A stretch of DNA of 24,227 nucleotides from Thecamonas trahens ATCC 50062 (taxonomy: Eukaryota; Apusozoa; Apusomonadida; Apusomonadidae), in assembly GCF_000142905.1 (NCBI RefSeq), contig NW_013657630.1:56605-80831 (forward strand). Direction: 5' to 3'. The notes beneath the pieces are model-generated. The model was given only the letters and a program-made list of their open reading frames with translations, made no database searches and was not told the origin of the DNA. A program made the position numbers and the translations under genes. This document shows, piece after piece, positions 7,165 to 15,342 of this stretch (its first letter is position 1; every line of letters begins with the position of its first letter).

Positions 7165-9402
7165 CTACGGCGTGTAGACGTCAAAGACATGGTCTGGGTC
7201 GGCGACGGCGCTGACAATGGCGTCAGTGGGCGCGCCGATTTTGGCCAGATGCAGGTCGGTTGGCTGGACGCCAGCGACGGCCTCGTCAAAGAGCCGCTCC
7301 CAAGCGCGAAGCGCGGCGGTCCGCTCATAGATCGAGTCCTTGACGGTGGCGATGCGGGCGCGGATGTCGTCACCGACGCCATCAACGTTGCTTGCGACGC
7401 GGACGGCGCGGTCGACGTAGTCGGTGCGCGACTCGGCACCGAGCACGTCGTCGAGCCCGAGGATGCGAAGGAAGCCGAGGGTGCAGCGGCCGGACATAAG
7501 GCTCGGGTGCGGGAGCGAGACAACAGGCGTGCCCATGTACAGCGCCTCGAGCGTAGTGGTGTATCCGCCAAACGGATACGAGTCGAGGATGACGTCGGCA
7601 GCGGCGAGCATGCCGAACCACTGTGGGCCGGTGAGGCGCGGGAGGACGACGACCCGCTCCATGAGCTTGGCCCCGAGCGCCTTGGTCATTCGCCGGACCA
7701 GGATTGCGTCCAGATCCGGCGACGAGTAGGTCTTGAGGAGGAGAACGCCTGCCGGGTCAGCCTCGAGCACAGCCTTAAAGGTGACGTCAAAGTCGGGCGC
7801 GAGCTTGAACTGCGTCTGCGGACAGGCATAGACGTGCGCCATGGGCGGAATAGTCGCCGCCAGCCCGAGCTCGGCCCACAGCTCGAGGCGGTCTGGCACG
7901 TTCGCCGGAAGCGTTGGCGGGTAGTAGTACAGAAAGTCTGGCAGCGTGATGAGCGATTCAGAGTAGTTTTCCTGCGCCTCCTCAGTCTCAAACGCCGCGT
8001 ACGAGACAAAGTAGTCGATGAGCGGGAGGCCGGTGGTGGACGCATGCCCGTGGGTCGCGATCTGAATTGGCGCCAGCCGCTCCATGCCGAGCAGGTAGTT
8101 GCCCGGATCCATGCCCACAGACGGCCACACAAGGATGTCGAGCTTGGCGTCGGCAATCGGCTTGCGGAGGCCGCTGAGCGTGACCTTGGGCAGGTCGAGC
8201 CACGTGTCGGCCCGCGCCTTGATCCGCGCCCGGAACCGGTCGCCCTCGTCGGGCTCAAAGTACGTCTCGCGGGTAGCAAAGACCACAACCTCGTACTTGT
8301 CACGGTCGAGATGCGCAATGGTGCCGGCGATAAACTTGCCCACCGAGTGCGAGCGCAGGTACATCGAGACAAAGCCGACCCGGATCCGGCGCGAGCCCGA
8401 GGCCGCGTCGGCGAGCGCCTCGCGACGCGACTTTCCGAGGAGCCATGGCGCGGTGTACGGAATGTCCGGCGACGACCGGCCCACAATCGCCGCCACTTGC
8501 TTGATTGTCTCCACGTAGTTGACACCATGGTACGCGAGGTAGTAGTGCGGGACCGAGAACAGCTCCTTGAGCGGGTTGTTCATCGCAATCCGCTCACCCG
8601 GTGACGCGTGATAGAGCGTGTCCATCGCCGCCACGTATGTCTTCCCGGCTTGCTCCTGCTCGTCCTGCGACGAGTAGACAAGCGGGAGAATGTCGGCCAT
8701 GTGCAACCGCAGCGCGTCCTCAGTGTGCATGGCGAGCGACTTGGCAAAAGCCCTCTTGGCCTGCGGAATGAGGCCCTGCTTCTCATACACCATGCCCAGC
8801 GACCGGTACGGCTCAAACAAGCCGTCCATCTTGCGCTTGATTGCTGCCCGAAAGTGCCGCTTGGCCGCGCCCAGATCGCCCTGCATCTGCCGGATGTTGC
8901 CCACGTTAGAGTGCGCCACCGTGGCAAAGTTGGCGAACCGGACCGAGTCGGTCCCCAGCTCGATGGCCTTCTCGTACCATACACCGGCATCGTCAAAGTA
9001 GTGCGACCCGCGACCAGACTCGGCCAGCGAGGCGTACGAGAGGCCGAGGAGGAAGGCGGCTTGCGCGTGCTTGGGCAGCGTCTTGAGCGCTTTCTTCAGC
9101 TTGGGAATGGCCTCCATGAACCGGCCCTGATTCGTCAGCGCCTCGGCCGCCTGCACCAGCTCCTCGCTTGGCCAGTGTGTACCCTCTCGCGACTCGACAT
9201 CATACCGTGCGCCCCCACCACGAGTGTACCCACTTGCCGGGCCTCCCGTCTCGGCTCGCGCCTCGCCGCCAGCTGCAGTCGCCGCACCACCGCCTGCTGC
9301 CCGCCGCCGCGCCCTCCGCCGTCCAGCGCACTCTCCCACCTCTACCAAGCACGCCACCGCCACCCACACCACCAAAGCTACCAACAGAGTCTTGCGCAGC
9401 AT
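7165..9402 (-). CDS. Secretory-pathway OGT-like TPR glycosyltransferase (GT41 family)
   Basis: I chose the ATG at 9402 (745 aa): it opens a classic signal peptide (MLRKTLLVALVVWVAVACLV, then a small-residue site near GECAG), and the frame upstream has only a TTG start and a repeat-coded Asp/His run. An Arg/Ala/Gly-rich stretch follows, then TPR helices at about 78-265 and the GT41 catalytic region at about 339-715. Landmarks shared with O-GlcNAc transferase are RIRVGFVSMYLRSHSVGKF (His352, aligning with the OGT active-site HPxxH region), HASTTGLPLIDYFVS, CPQTQFKLAPDF (Lys533, the UDP-phosphate-binding Lys position) and ILDSYPFGGYTTTLEAL (Asp607), followed by MGTPVVSLP. The catalytic features look intact. 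Family knowledge: GT41 enzymes transfer GlcNAc or fucose to Ser/Thr, normally in cytosol or nucleus. A lumenal or secreted version is inferred from the signal peptide. Donor and acceptor are unknown. Confidence 0.88.
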   Translation of the reverse strand: MLRKTLLVALVVWVAVACLVEVGECAGRRRARRRAAGGGAATAAGGEARAETGGPASGYTRGGGARYDVESREGTHWPSEELVQAAEALTNQGRFMEAIPKLKKALKTLPKHAQAAFLLGLSYASLAESGRGSHYFDDAGVWYEKAIELGTDSVRFANFATVAHSNVGNIRQMQGDLGAAKRHFRAAIKRKMDGLFEPYRSLGMVYEKQGLIPQAKRAFAKSLAMHTEDALRLHMADILPLVYSSQDEQEQAGKTYVAAMDTLYHASPGERIAMNNPLKELFSVPHYYLAYHGVNYVETIKQVAAIVGRSSPDIPYTAPWLLGKSRREALADAASGSRRIRVGFVSMYLRSHSVGKFIAGTIAHLDRDKYEVVVFATRETYFEPDEGDRFRARIKARADTWLDLPKVTLSGLRKPIADAKLDILVWPSVGMDPGNYLLGMERLAPIQIATHGHASTTGLPLIDYFVSYAAFETEEAQENYSESLITLPDFLYYYPPTLPANVPDRLELWAELGLAATIPPMAHVYACPQTQFKLAPDFDVTFKAVLEADPAGVLLLKTYSSPDLDAILVRRMTKALGAKLMERVVVLPRLTGPQWFGMLAAADVILDSYPFGGYTTTLEALYMGTPVVSLPHPSLMSGRCTLGFLRILGLDDVLGAESRTDYVDRAVRVASNVDGVGDDIRARIATVKDSIYERTAALRAWERLFDEAVAGVQPTDLHLAKIGAPTDAIVSAVADPDHVFDVYTP

Positions 9403-9475
9403 TCGGGTCTTTGTTACGTTGTAGAGGGGAGGGGGAAGAGGGGGGGGGGGGGAGACAAGTGGTTGAGCGTGAGCA

Positions 9476-9540
9476 TGATCGTGATCGTGATCGTGATCGT
9501 GATCGCGGCCGCCATCGTCATCGTCATCGTCATCGCCATC
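9476..9540. repeat. GATCGT / ATCGTC hexanucleotide array
   Basis: GATCGT repeats from about 9478, followed by ATCGTC units from about 9514 to 9537. Read on the minus strand in the GT41 frame it would give His-Asp and then Asp runs upstream of the signal peptide. This is best taken as a 5' leader microsatellite. Confidence 0.85.
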
Positions 9541-9736
9541 TTGATCATGTTGGTGGCTGGTGCCAGAGAGGGCCTGCGGTAGCAAAGATGGTGGCCGTAG
9601 CCGTCACACATCATCGCAGTCGTTGTCGTTAACGAGGTGGAGGGGAGCACAGGCGGTGGTTGTCGTCGACGTCGTCGTAGTCGTGACGGTGGCCGTTGTC
9701 GTGAGATCAAGAACGTCATGGCCATCACGACCGCAA

Positions 9737-9772
9737 CTTCACTCTGGCCCCGATCTTCACTCTGGCCCCGAT
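9737..9772. repeat. 18-bp perfect tandem duplication
   Basis: CTTCACTCTGGCCCCGAT occurs at 9737-9754 and again at 9755-9772 without mismatch. Confidence 0.9.
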
Positions 9773-9995
9773 CCTGATCCTCATCGTGATTCCGATCGAC
9801 ATCGACATCGTCATCGCCAACATCATCGCCATCGCATAGACACAGGGCCACAACAGCTACGGCCAATCATCACGCCATTCACTGCCTGGCCTCACAATGC
9901 AAGTCGTCCCAGGACGATGGAAGCACCGGGGGGCAACCGCATGCCGCGTCACCAACAGCCACTGACACGCAGCCATACCGTCACTACGAGGTACT

Positions 9996-10250
9996 CTAGG
10001 GAAGACCATGGGCCTTGACGCAGGTGCGGTAGGCGTCAAAGTGGGCCTTGCACACCCGCCAATCAGTCGACGTCGAGTCGGTCATGCACTTTGTGGTTGC
10101 CGCGTAAGCCTCGGCACAAGCTGATGGCACCGCCGCATCACCATGCCCATCGAGACCAGGGCTAGCGCCTGCTCCGGACGGGCTCGGGCTGCTCGTCATA
10201 GACGACACATCCCCCGTCGGCTTGCATGCTTCGCACTCGGGATTCGACAT
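9996..10250 (-). CDS. Small twin-CX9C (CHCH domain) protein
   Basis: An 84-aa protein starting at an ATG. The C-terminal half has CAEAYAATTKC and CKAHFDAYRTC, two exact C-x9-C motifs separated by 11 residues, the hallmark of the CHCH fold. Such proteins are imported through the Mia40/Erv1 disulfide relay into the mitochondrial intermembrane space and commonly serve in cytochrome oxidase assembly or cristae organisation. The N-terminus has an extra CEAC pair followed by a Ser/Pro/Gly-rich stretch. The second helix (CxxHFxxYRTC) resembles COX23/CHCHD7-type proteins, while the C-terminal CVKAHGLP recalls COX17, so the subfamily is undecided. It lies on the same strand as the USP gene, 69 bp downstream of the USP stop codon. 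Confidence 0.85.
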   Translation of the reverse strand: MSNPECEACKPTGDVSSMTSSPSPSGAGASPGLDGHGDAAVPSACAEAYAATTKCMTDSTSTDWRVCKAHFDAYRTCVKAHGLP

Positions 10251-10319
10251 GGCGGTGGGTGAGGTGGTCGAGGTGGACTCTTTACTCGCGTGGCGGCTTG
10301 CAGAAGTGCCAGAGACGGC

Positions 10320-13300
10320 TCAGGCAAGGCTGGCGGGAGGCGGTGCGATCTTGGTGAGCTCATAGAACAGGACGTAGCACTGCTTGCAGAGAAGCCGGTA
10401 GTACGGACCGGGGAAAGCCACGGCAACGACCTTTTCTCCGTCGTCGGCAAGATCATCAAACTTGAGCCAGGTGACGCTGCCGTCGGCGGCGTCGTGCCGG
10501 ACGTACGCGTAGTAGTGGCCACGGTTGAGCTTGCGCCCGGTGTGGCACACCGCCGACCGGAGCCGGAGCGTGTACTCGCTGGCGTCGAGCGCGTCGTCGA
10601 GATACGGCACCTCCGACGGCAATATCTCCATCGGGACCTTGACTCGCCCGAGGAGTTTGACGAGCTCGTTGTTGAACCGCTTGACCACGATCGGGATCAT
10701 GATCGGGACTCTGTCGGGCGCCAGGTCGGTGCCTGGCGGGACAATGACCTCGGGCGGAACAAGCTTGTTCTCGGCCCCGTCAAACATGTACGCCGGCTGG
10801 AGCCGGACAACCGACGACCAGACCTCGGCCGGGTCGATGGGCTCAGCGTCGTCGGCCGCCTCCAGCGCTGCCAGCAGCGCTGCCGACGGCTCGCGTTTGA
10901 AGCCCTCCAGCGGGTTGTTGTTGAGATCCTGGTCGAGCATGTAGCCGAGCGAGAACCGCCGGTCGCGCTTGCGCTTCTGCTTGCGACGCTTCTTGATCTT
11001 CTGCGGCATCGAGACCCGGATGGTCCGGAACCGCTCCACCGCTGCAGACTCGGGATCCGGCATCCCGCGGAGCGCAAACCGCCGGACGCATGCAATGTAC
11101 GGCGCGCCGAGCCAGTCCAGCGCGTTGTCGAGGAGCTCAGCTGTGTCCTGCTGGAGGCCGTCCCACCCAAATAGAATGCCCTCGTCCTCGCCCGACTCCC
11201 ACCCAGCCCACCGAAACATGAACCGCGTGAGCTCCATTGCATTCGCGTCGAGGAACTCACCGTTCCGCAGCCGGCGTACAACGTGCTCGCGGAGGTAGAA
11301 CTGCAGGGTGCGGATGGCCTTGACCTTGGCCGCCTGCTGCGCTTCGGCGTCGTCAGAGTCCGAGTCCGAGTCGGTCTCGTCAAAGGCGAACGGGTTGAAG
11401 ACAGGCTTGCCGAGCTCGAGGTGCGGCGACGGGTAGAGTAGGTACTCGAGCGCCTCCGAGGTTGCAAACATGGCAAAGAGGAGCGAGTCGAGGTAGCACG
11501 TGTTGCCGGCATTGTCCACGCCGGCCATCGCCGTCTGCGGCCGCGGCAGGCCCGCCAGCGCTGCCTCGCCGCTCTCGCCGGCCTCCAGCTCGGCGAACAG
11601 TGCCTCGCACACAGCCGTCAGCTCCGCCTGTCGCTTCAGCCGCGCTACACGGATCCGTCGCGCAATCTCGGCCTCGCGCAGCTCGCGCTGCTCCTCCAGG
11701 TACTGCGCGAGCGGCGGTGGGAGCATGCCGTGCGCGTAGGTGATGTACACATACGAGCCGCCAGCGCCTTCGTTGAGGTCCGCGGGATCCTTCAGCCACC
11801 CGCCGCTCGTCTCGGCAGAGTCAAACAAAATGTCCAGGCAGAAGATCGGCATGGCGTCGGCGGCCCGTGCGTCGGGCGCGTCTGCCCGCACTACACTCGG
11901 CATCTGCGTCACGCCGTCGTCGTTGCCGTGATTGAGGTCGGCAGGTTCCAGCCGCCAGCACTCCTCGCTGTACTTGATGCCCGCGTCCACCTCAAAGTTG
12001 GCCACCAGCGCCTCGAGCTCGGGATCCTTGTTGCGCGCCACAAACTGCGCCATCGTCTCCTCGACCTCGCCATCGCCCTCGACAGCCTCGCACCGCCGCG
12101 CCGCAATCTCCTCAGCGGTCAGGTGCGCCACGCCGGCGCCGCTCGCCACGCCGTCACCTGTTTCCGACTCGCCAGCTTCGCCGTCGTCAGACTCGGACGA
12201 CTCGGACTCGTCCGGCTTAACCACCTTGAGTGCCACCAGAGGCCGCGCCGGCCCGCCGCGCCGGAACCACAGGTTGATGTACGATCCGTCGGTCTCGCTG
12301 TTGAGGTTCTTGGAAATAAACTCAAACGACTGCGCACCAAGCGCGGTGCCGCGATCAACCTTGCCCGTCACCGCAAGCTCGGTCACCGCTGCCACTACGT
12401 CAAAGAACACCGGGCTCGGCGACGGTCCGGGCACCACGTCGAGAAAGAGCCCGGCCTCCACGGCAAGCAGCGCCATGCTCCCGCCACAGACCGAGATCTC
12501 AAAGGTCGTCGACGGCGGGCCGGGGGCCAGCGCCGTCGCCCCGGTTGCCCCATCCACACACACATACAACCCGCCGCGGAGCGTCCGCAGCGCAAACCCA
12601 GAGTCAACGCACCCGTCGTCGGCGGCGGCGCCCGCAGCTTCGACCACAAACACCTCTTGCGGCGAGAGCCCAAACGCATAGTCAAGGTCCGCGCTCGGCA
12701 CATGCGCCGTCACGTACTGCCGGTAGACAGACCGGAGCGCAATGGCGTTGCCCTCGTACAGCATGTTCGAGCCCACGACCCGGTAGCCAAAGAAAATGTC
12801 GTGGCCCGACGTACCGTAGTTGGCATCGGCATCGTAGCCAGACCGCGAGTATGGAACCATGCCGTAGCCTGGAGGGAGCGTGTCGCCCATGCTCCGGTCA
12901 AGTACCGCAATGTCCGCCAGCGCCCGGCCCGGCCCGTCGCGGACCACAAACAGATACGCCGGGTGCTTGCCCTCGCCGCCGTTGAGATCGCCAGGCTCGC
13001 CCGACACCGTCACCTCGAGCACCTCCATGTCAGAGGCCACGTACTCGTCGTCACACTCGGGAAACACCATGCCGATTCCGGTCACCACTCCCGTAGTGCC
13101 AGCCCGTTCGTGGCCCGCCACACGCCGGAACGCCAGCCGGAACTCGGGCCCATCGTTGCCGGCGTTGAGATCCTTCGGAATGGCAATGTACCCCTCCGGC
13201 GCGCTCTCGCCCCAAGTCGGCGAGAAGATAACCACGTCGTCAATAAAGTCGCCCTCCCGCGCCGGTACGTACTCTGCATACGGCGAGGCGTACACATCCT

Positions 13301-13703
13301 CCGCGTCAGCGAACACCTCACCGTCCGAGCTATCTTCACCTCCCCGACCTCCCTCTCCCAGCTCAATCGTGCCTCCCTGAGCGAGCAACTCGCCGGTGAC
13401 TGCCATGGCCGCCACACGATACATGCCCGGGCCCAGCTCGTACGTCTCGACGTTGGCCATGCCCTCATCCCCGTCCAGGGCACCAAACTCATCACCATCA
13501 TCCCCATGCATGTTGATACCAATAGAGACCAAGGGACCATCATCATCATCATCGTCATCACCGCCACCACCACCACCATCACCATCATGCATGACAACCA
13601 AGAAGAATGGGAGACTGCCTGGAGCAGACCAGAACACCTCCACGGAATCTCCCACAGTACTGGGCGCATTCAGCAGAGTCACACTCACACTACCCTCATC
13701 CGC
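10320..13703 (-). CDS. Ubiquitin-specific protease with N-terminal MABP-like repeats (main exon)
   Basis: A stop-free frame of about 1,127 codons ending at TGA 10320-10322; it continues upstream and probably begins at a splice acceptor near 13704, since no ATG fits. Numbering from the GTG at 13688: the catalytic Cys box is NAGNTCYLDSLLFAMF (Cys731), the His box is NRGHYYAYV (His1058), and WLKFDDL (Asp1078/1079) completes a USP (peptidase C19) triad. The Cys box resembles CYLD more than standard USPs. N-terminal to this are five '(D/N)LNxG'-type motifs (about 173, 234, 461, 584, 637), typical of MABP beta-prism repeats (for example PEGYIAIPKDLNAGNDG). Between them, about 365-420, lies a fascin/trefoil-like piece (FALRTLRGGLYVCVDG). 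MABP domains occur in MVB12 and other trafficking proteins, so deubiquitination of membrane-associated substrates is a reasonable inference. A Lys/Arg-rich insert near 898-911 could be a nuclear localisation signal. Confidence 0.85.
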   Translation of the reverse strand, partial: ADEGSVSVTLLNAPSTVGDSVEVFWSAPGSLPFFLVVMHDGDGGGGGGDDDDDDDGPLVSIGINMHGDDGDEFGALDGDEGMANVETYELGPGMYRVAAMAVTGELLAQGGTIELGEGGRGGEDSSDGEVFADAEDVYASPYAEYVPAREGDFIDDVVIFSPTWGESAPEGYIAIPKDLNAGNDGPEFRLAFRRVAGHERAGTTGVVTGIGMVFPECDDEYVASDMEVLEVTVSGEPGDLNGGEGKHPAYLFVVRDGPGRALADIAVLDRSMGDTLPPGYGMVPYSRSGYDADANYGTSGHDIFFGYRVVGSNMLYEGNAIALRSVYRQYVTAHVPSADLDYAFGLSPQEVFVVEAAGAAADDGCVDSGFALRTLRGGLYVCVDGATGATALAPGPPSTTFEISVCGGSMALLAVEAGLFLDVVPGPSPSPVFFDVVAAVTELAVTGKVDRGTALGAQSFEFISKNLNSETDGSYINLWFRRGGPARPLVALKVVKPDESESSESDDGEAGESETGDGVASGAGVAHLTAEEIAARRCEAVEGDGEVEETMAQFVARNKDPELEALVANFEVDAGIKYSEECWRLEPADLNHGNDDGVTQMPSVVRADAPDARAADAMPIFCLDILFDSAETSGGWLKDPADLNEGAGGSYVYITYAHGMLPPPLAQYLEEQRELREAEIARRIRVARLKRQAELTAVCEALFAELEAGESGEAALAGLPRPQTAMAGVDNAGNTCYLDSLLFAMFATSEALEYLLYPSPHLELGKPVFNPFAFDETDSDSDSDDAEAQQAAKVKAIRTLQFYLREHVVRRLRNGEFLDANAMELTRFMFRWAGWESGEDEGILFGWDGLQQDTAELLDNALDWLGAPYIACVRRFALRGMPDPESAAVERFRTIRVSMPQKIKKRRKQKRKRDRRFSLGYMLDQDLNNNPLEGFKREPSAALLAALEAADDAEPIDPAEVWSSVVRLQPAYMFDGAENKLVPPEVIVPPGTDLAPDRVPIMIPIVVKRFNNELVKLLGRVKVPMEILPSEVPYLDDALDASEYTLRLRSAVCHTGRKLNRGHYYAYVRHDAADGSVTWLKFDDLADDGEKVVAVAFPGPYYRLLCKQCYVLFYELTKIAPPPASLA
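13536..13595. repeat. CAT/CAC trinucleotide array inside the USP gene
   Basis: Runs of ATC/CAC triplets encode, on the minus strand, Gly and Asp homopolymers at residues about 34-51 of the USP open frame. This is a low-complexity, length-variable segment near the protein N-terminus. Confidence 0.8.
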
Positions 13704-13795
13704 CTGTCCATCCGCATGTGTACGTCCGAGTGAGGGGGGGAGGGGTGAGGGGGTGAGGGGGAGGGGGGGGGGGGGGGGGAGGGGAGGTAGGTAAC
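13704..13795 (-). other. Candidate 92-nt intron in the USP gene
   Basis: On the minus strand the coding-like stretch ending in ASTFL stops at a GT (13795-13794). A C-rich tract follows, then GGACAG (AG at 13705-13704). Removing it joins two frames in phase 0 and explains why the USP frame has no ATG. The donor, GTTACC, is weaker than the GTACGT donor seen in the PSMB1 gene. Alternative acceptor: the AG at about 13696-13695, also in frame. Confidence 0.4.
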
Positions 13796-13879
13796 GAGGA
13801 AGGTCGAGGCGAGGACCAGCCGCACCACCTCCGCGCCGAGCGCCACGCGTTCCCCGGGCAAGGTCAGCTCCGAGCGCGN
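13796..13879 (-). CDS. Candidate upstream exon fragment of the USP gene, cut by the gap
   Basis: Minus-strand frame reading RSELTLPGERVALGAEVVRL and then VLASTFL, with good third-position G/C bias, running from the N gap to a GT. It reads like ordinary protein rather than the proline-coded sequence beside it, and it splices in phase with the USP main exon. No domain is recognisable. Confidence 0.4.
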
Positions 13880-13978
13880 NNNNNNNNNNNNNNNNNNNNN
13901 NNNNNNNNNNNNNNNNNNNNNNNNNNNNNNNNNNNNNNNNNNNNNNNNNNNNNNNNNNNNNNNNNNNNNNNNNNNNNN
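13880..13978. other. Assembly gap (99 N)
   Basis: An N run in the scaffold; its true length is unknown. It is flanked by long G/C homopolymer-rich DNA and interrupts the 5' end of the USP gene. Confidence 0.99.
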
Positions 13979-14013
13979 CATAGTTGCGTGGTGTAGATCA
14001 CGATTTGGCTCAT
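13979..14013 (-). CDS. Possible first codons of the USP gene
   Basis: The minus-strand ATG at 14013 reads MSQIVIYTTQL before running into the gap. It is the nearest plausible initiator upstream of the USP exons, with non-repetitive codons. Another ATG at about 14197, followed directly by GTACGT (the same donor as PSMB1), could instead mark an earlier exon end. Splicing cannot be settled with the gap present. Confidence 0.3.
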
Positions 14014-14380
14014 GTAGGGGGGGGTGTGTTTTTAACCAACAGGTCGGGCAGACCCTCGGTCGCGCAATAGGGGGGGGGTGGGGGCGGGCCGGTGGGCAGG
14101 TAGGGGAGCAGGGAAGGGAAGGGGGGAGAGGAGGGGAGGGGAGGGGAGGGGGGAGGAAGGGGCAGTATGGGTTGGGGGTACTTGGGAACGTACCATGGTG
14201 TAGGCCTGACTGGACTGGTGTCTGCGACGGGTGTTGGTGTTGGTGGCGTGGACTGGGCGGGGTCAGATCGGGGGGAGGGGGGGGGGGGTACCGGGCCATG
14301 CCGGGCGATGACTTGAACCGGCGCGGCTGGCGCGTAGTGACTGATGATGGGCGGTGTTTAGAATGACCAAAGCTCGGTAG
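14014..14380. other. G-rich intergenic / 5' region of the USP gene
   Basis: No convincing gene. The plus strand is dominated by G runs (about 14016-14024, 14070-14160, 14273-14288), so the USP-sense strand is C-rich like its candidate intron. It probably contains the USP promoter and leader or introns, and the 3' UTR of the neighbouring coiled-coil gene. Confidence 0.6.
14066..14163 (+). repeat. G-run cluster (quadruplex-prone, GGGGA repeats)
   Basis: About a dozen G runs of three or more within 100 bases, including four successive GAGGGGAGGGG-type units at about 14130-14150. It is capable in principle of G-quadruplex formation, and is a plausible cause of the assembly break nearby. Confidence 0.7.
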
Positions 14381-15265
14381 CTATCGGTACTTGTTGAGGA
14401 TAGCCTGGATGTTGGGTGGGAGCGAGGAGATGGTCTCGTCCATCGAGGTTGCTGGCAGTGGCACGGGCGCAGGTGCCGGCGCGGGTGACGGCGCGGGTCT
14501 GGGTGTGCTGGCTGTGGGAAGAGGACGTGAGGGCGATGACGGCGACAGCGACGAGGCGGTGGCGGATGGACGTGGCGCGGCCGACTGCCGCGGGGCGGGT
14601 GTGAGGCCGGGATCATAGCCGCCAGGGCCAAGCACCGGCGCTGCCGAGGCCGCAAGCTCGTGTACAGAGAGCGGGCGATCAGGAGCGGGGCCGATAGGTG
14701 AGGCGAGCGGCGAGGCGAGTGGCGAGGGACGTGGCGAGGCACCCGGGCTTTGCCGCGGTGGTGGGCTGCCGCTTGCAGCTCGCAGAGCGTGGTTGTGATC
14801 GGCGAGGCTCGCCGAGCGCGCGACCGCAGCGGCGGCCCGATTGTTGGCGCGGGTCAGCGCGAGCTCCAAGCTCGACACCTTGTCGCGAAGAGCAAGCGCG
14901 ATGCGCTCAACACGGACCACCTCTGCATCGCGCTCCTCCAGCCGCTTGGCGTACCACGCGCGATCGTCGTCCATCCGGGCCAGCCGCGCCCGCAGCCGTC
15001 CGTTCTCCTCGGTCGTGGCCTCGGCCTCGTCCTCCAGAACCCGCATCTCGTCGACCATCTCCCGTAGCGTCCCGCGCGTTGCCCGCAGCTCAGCCTCCAG
15101 CTCCATCTCGCGCGCCGTTTGCTTGCCACGCCCAGGCTGCTCAGCCCGCTTTGTCTCCACCGGCCGGGTGGCTGGCTTGGGTGGGCTCGTCTGCCTCTCG
15201 TCCGAGCCAGGCGCCAGCAGCGGCTCGCCAGTGGTCAGAAGAGCCGGAAACGGATAACCATTCAT
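14381..15265 (-). CDS. Coiled-coil protein with Pro/Ser-rich tail, unknown function
   Basis: 294 aa from the ATG at 15265; the frame extends to a GTG at 15358, but the ATG has a purine at -3 and I prefer it. Residues about 50-165 form a Glu/Arg/Leu-rich coiled coil (ELEAELRATRGTLREMVDEM, RLEERDAEVVRVERIALALR). Then comes a Pro/Ser/Ala disordered tail with PSPLASPLASP and repeated AP dipeptides. The protein ends with a short, better-ordered motif, SSLPPNIQAILNKYR, likely a small helix or peptide ligand. I do not recognise a family. It is divergently arranged with the PSMB1 gene, 187 bp apart, so the two probably share a promoter region. Confidence 0.7.
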   Translation of the reverse strand: MNGYPFPALLTTGEPLLAPGSDERQTSPPKPATRPVETKRAEQPGRGKQTAREMELEAELRATRGTLREMVDEMRVLEDEAEATTEENGRLRARLARMDDDRAWYAKRLEERDAEVVRVERIALALRDKVSSLELALTRANNRAAAAVARSASLADHNHALRAASGSPPPRQSPGASPRPSPLASPLASPIGPAPDRPLSVHELAASAAPVLGPGGYDPGLTPAPRQSAAPRPSATASSLSPSSPSRPLPTASTPRPAPSPAPAPAPVPLPATSMDETISSLPPNIQAILNKYR

Positions 15266-15342
15266 TCCAAGTCGGGTACCGTACCAGTTGGCGCAAGTGC
15301 TCAGTTGCTTGCGGTGGTCGGAGCGGCGACGCCACTGCCTGC

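Larger units (their letters stand above)
9403..9995. other. Repeat-rich intergenic region upstream of the GT41 gene
   Basis: This stretch lies between the CHCH gene stop and the GT41 start on the same strand, so it should hold the CHCH 3' UTR and the GT41 promoter. It contains a G run (about 9441-9451), a GATCGT/ATCGTC hexamer array and an 18-bp doublet. Open frames here are made mostly of repeat-coded His/Asp, Met/Thr or Ile/Val runs and are not credible genes. Confidence 0.65.

Noticed and set aside
9403-9585. N-terminal extension of the GT41 frame with Asp and His-Asp runs
   Set aside because: It starts only at TTG and is coded by a microsatellite; the ATG at 9402 begins a proper signal peptide.
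11730-13733. 667-codon open frame on the plus strand
   Set aside because: Antisense shadow of the USP gene: Arg/His/Val-rich, no domain, and the opposite strand has clear catalytic motifs.
13685-14299. Long minus-strand open frame across the gap, rich in proline
   Set aside because: It is mostly proline from C homopolymers and passes through N; only the short stretch 13796-13879 looks like real coding.
14310-14319. GGTTCAAGTC on the minus strand, tRNA B-box-like
   Set aside because: The T stem breaks at the second pair and no cloverleaf can be drawn upstream.
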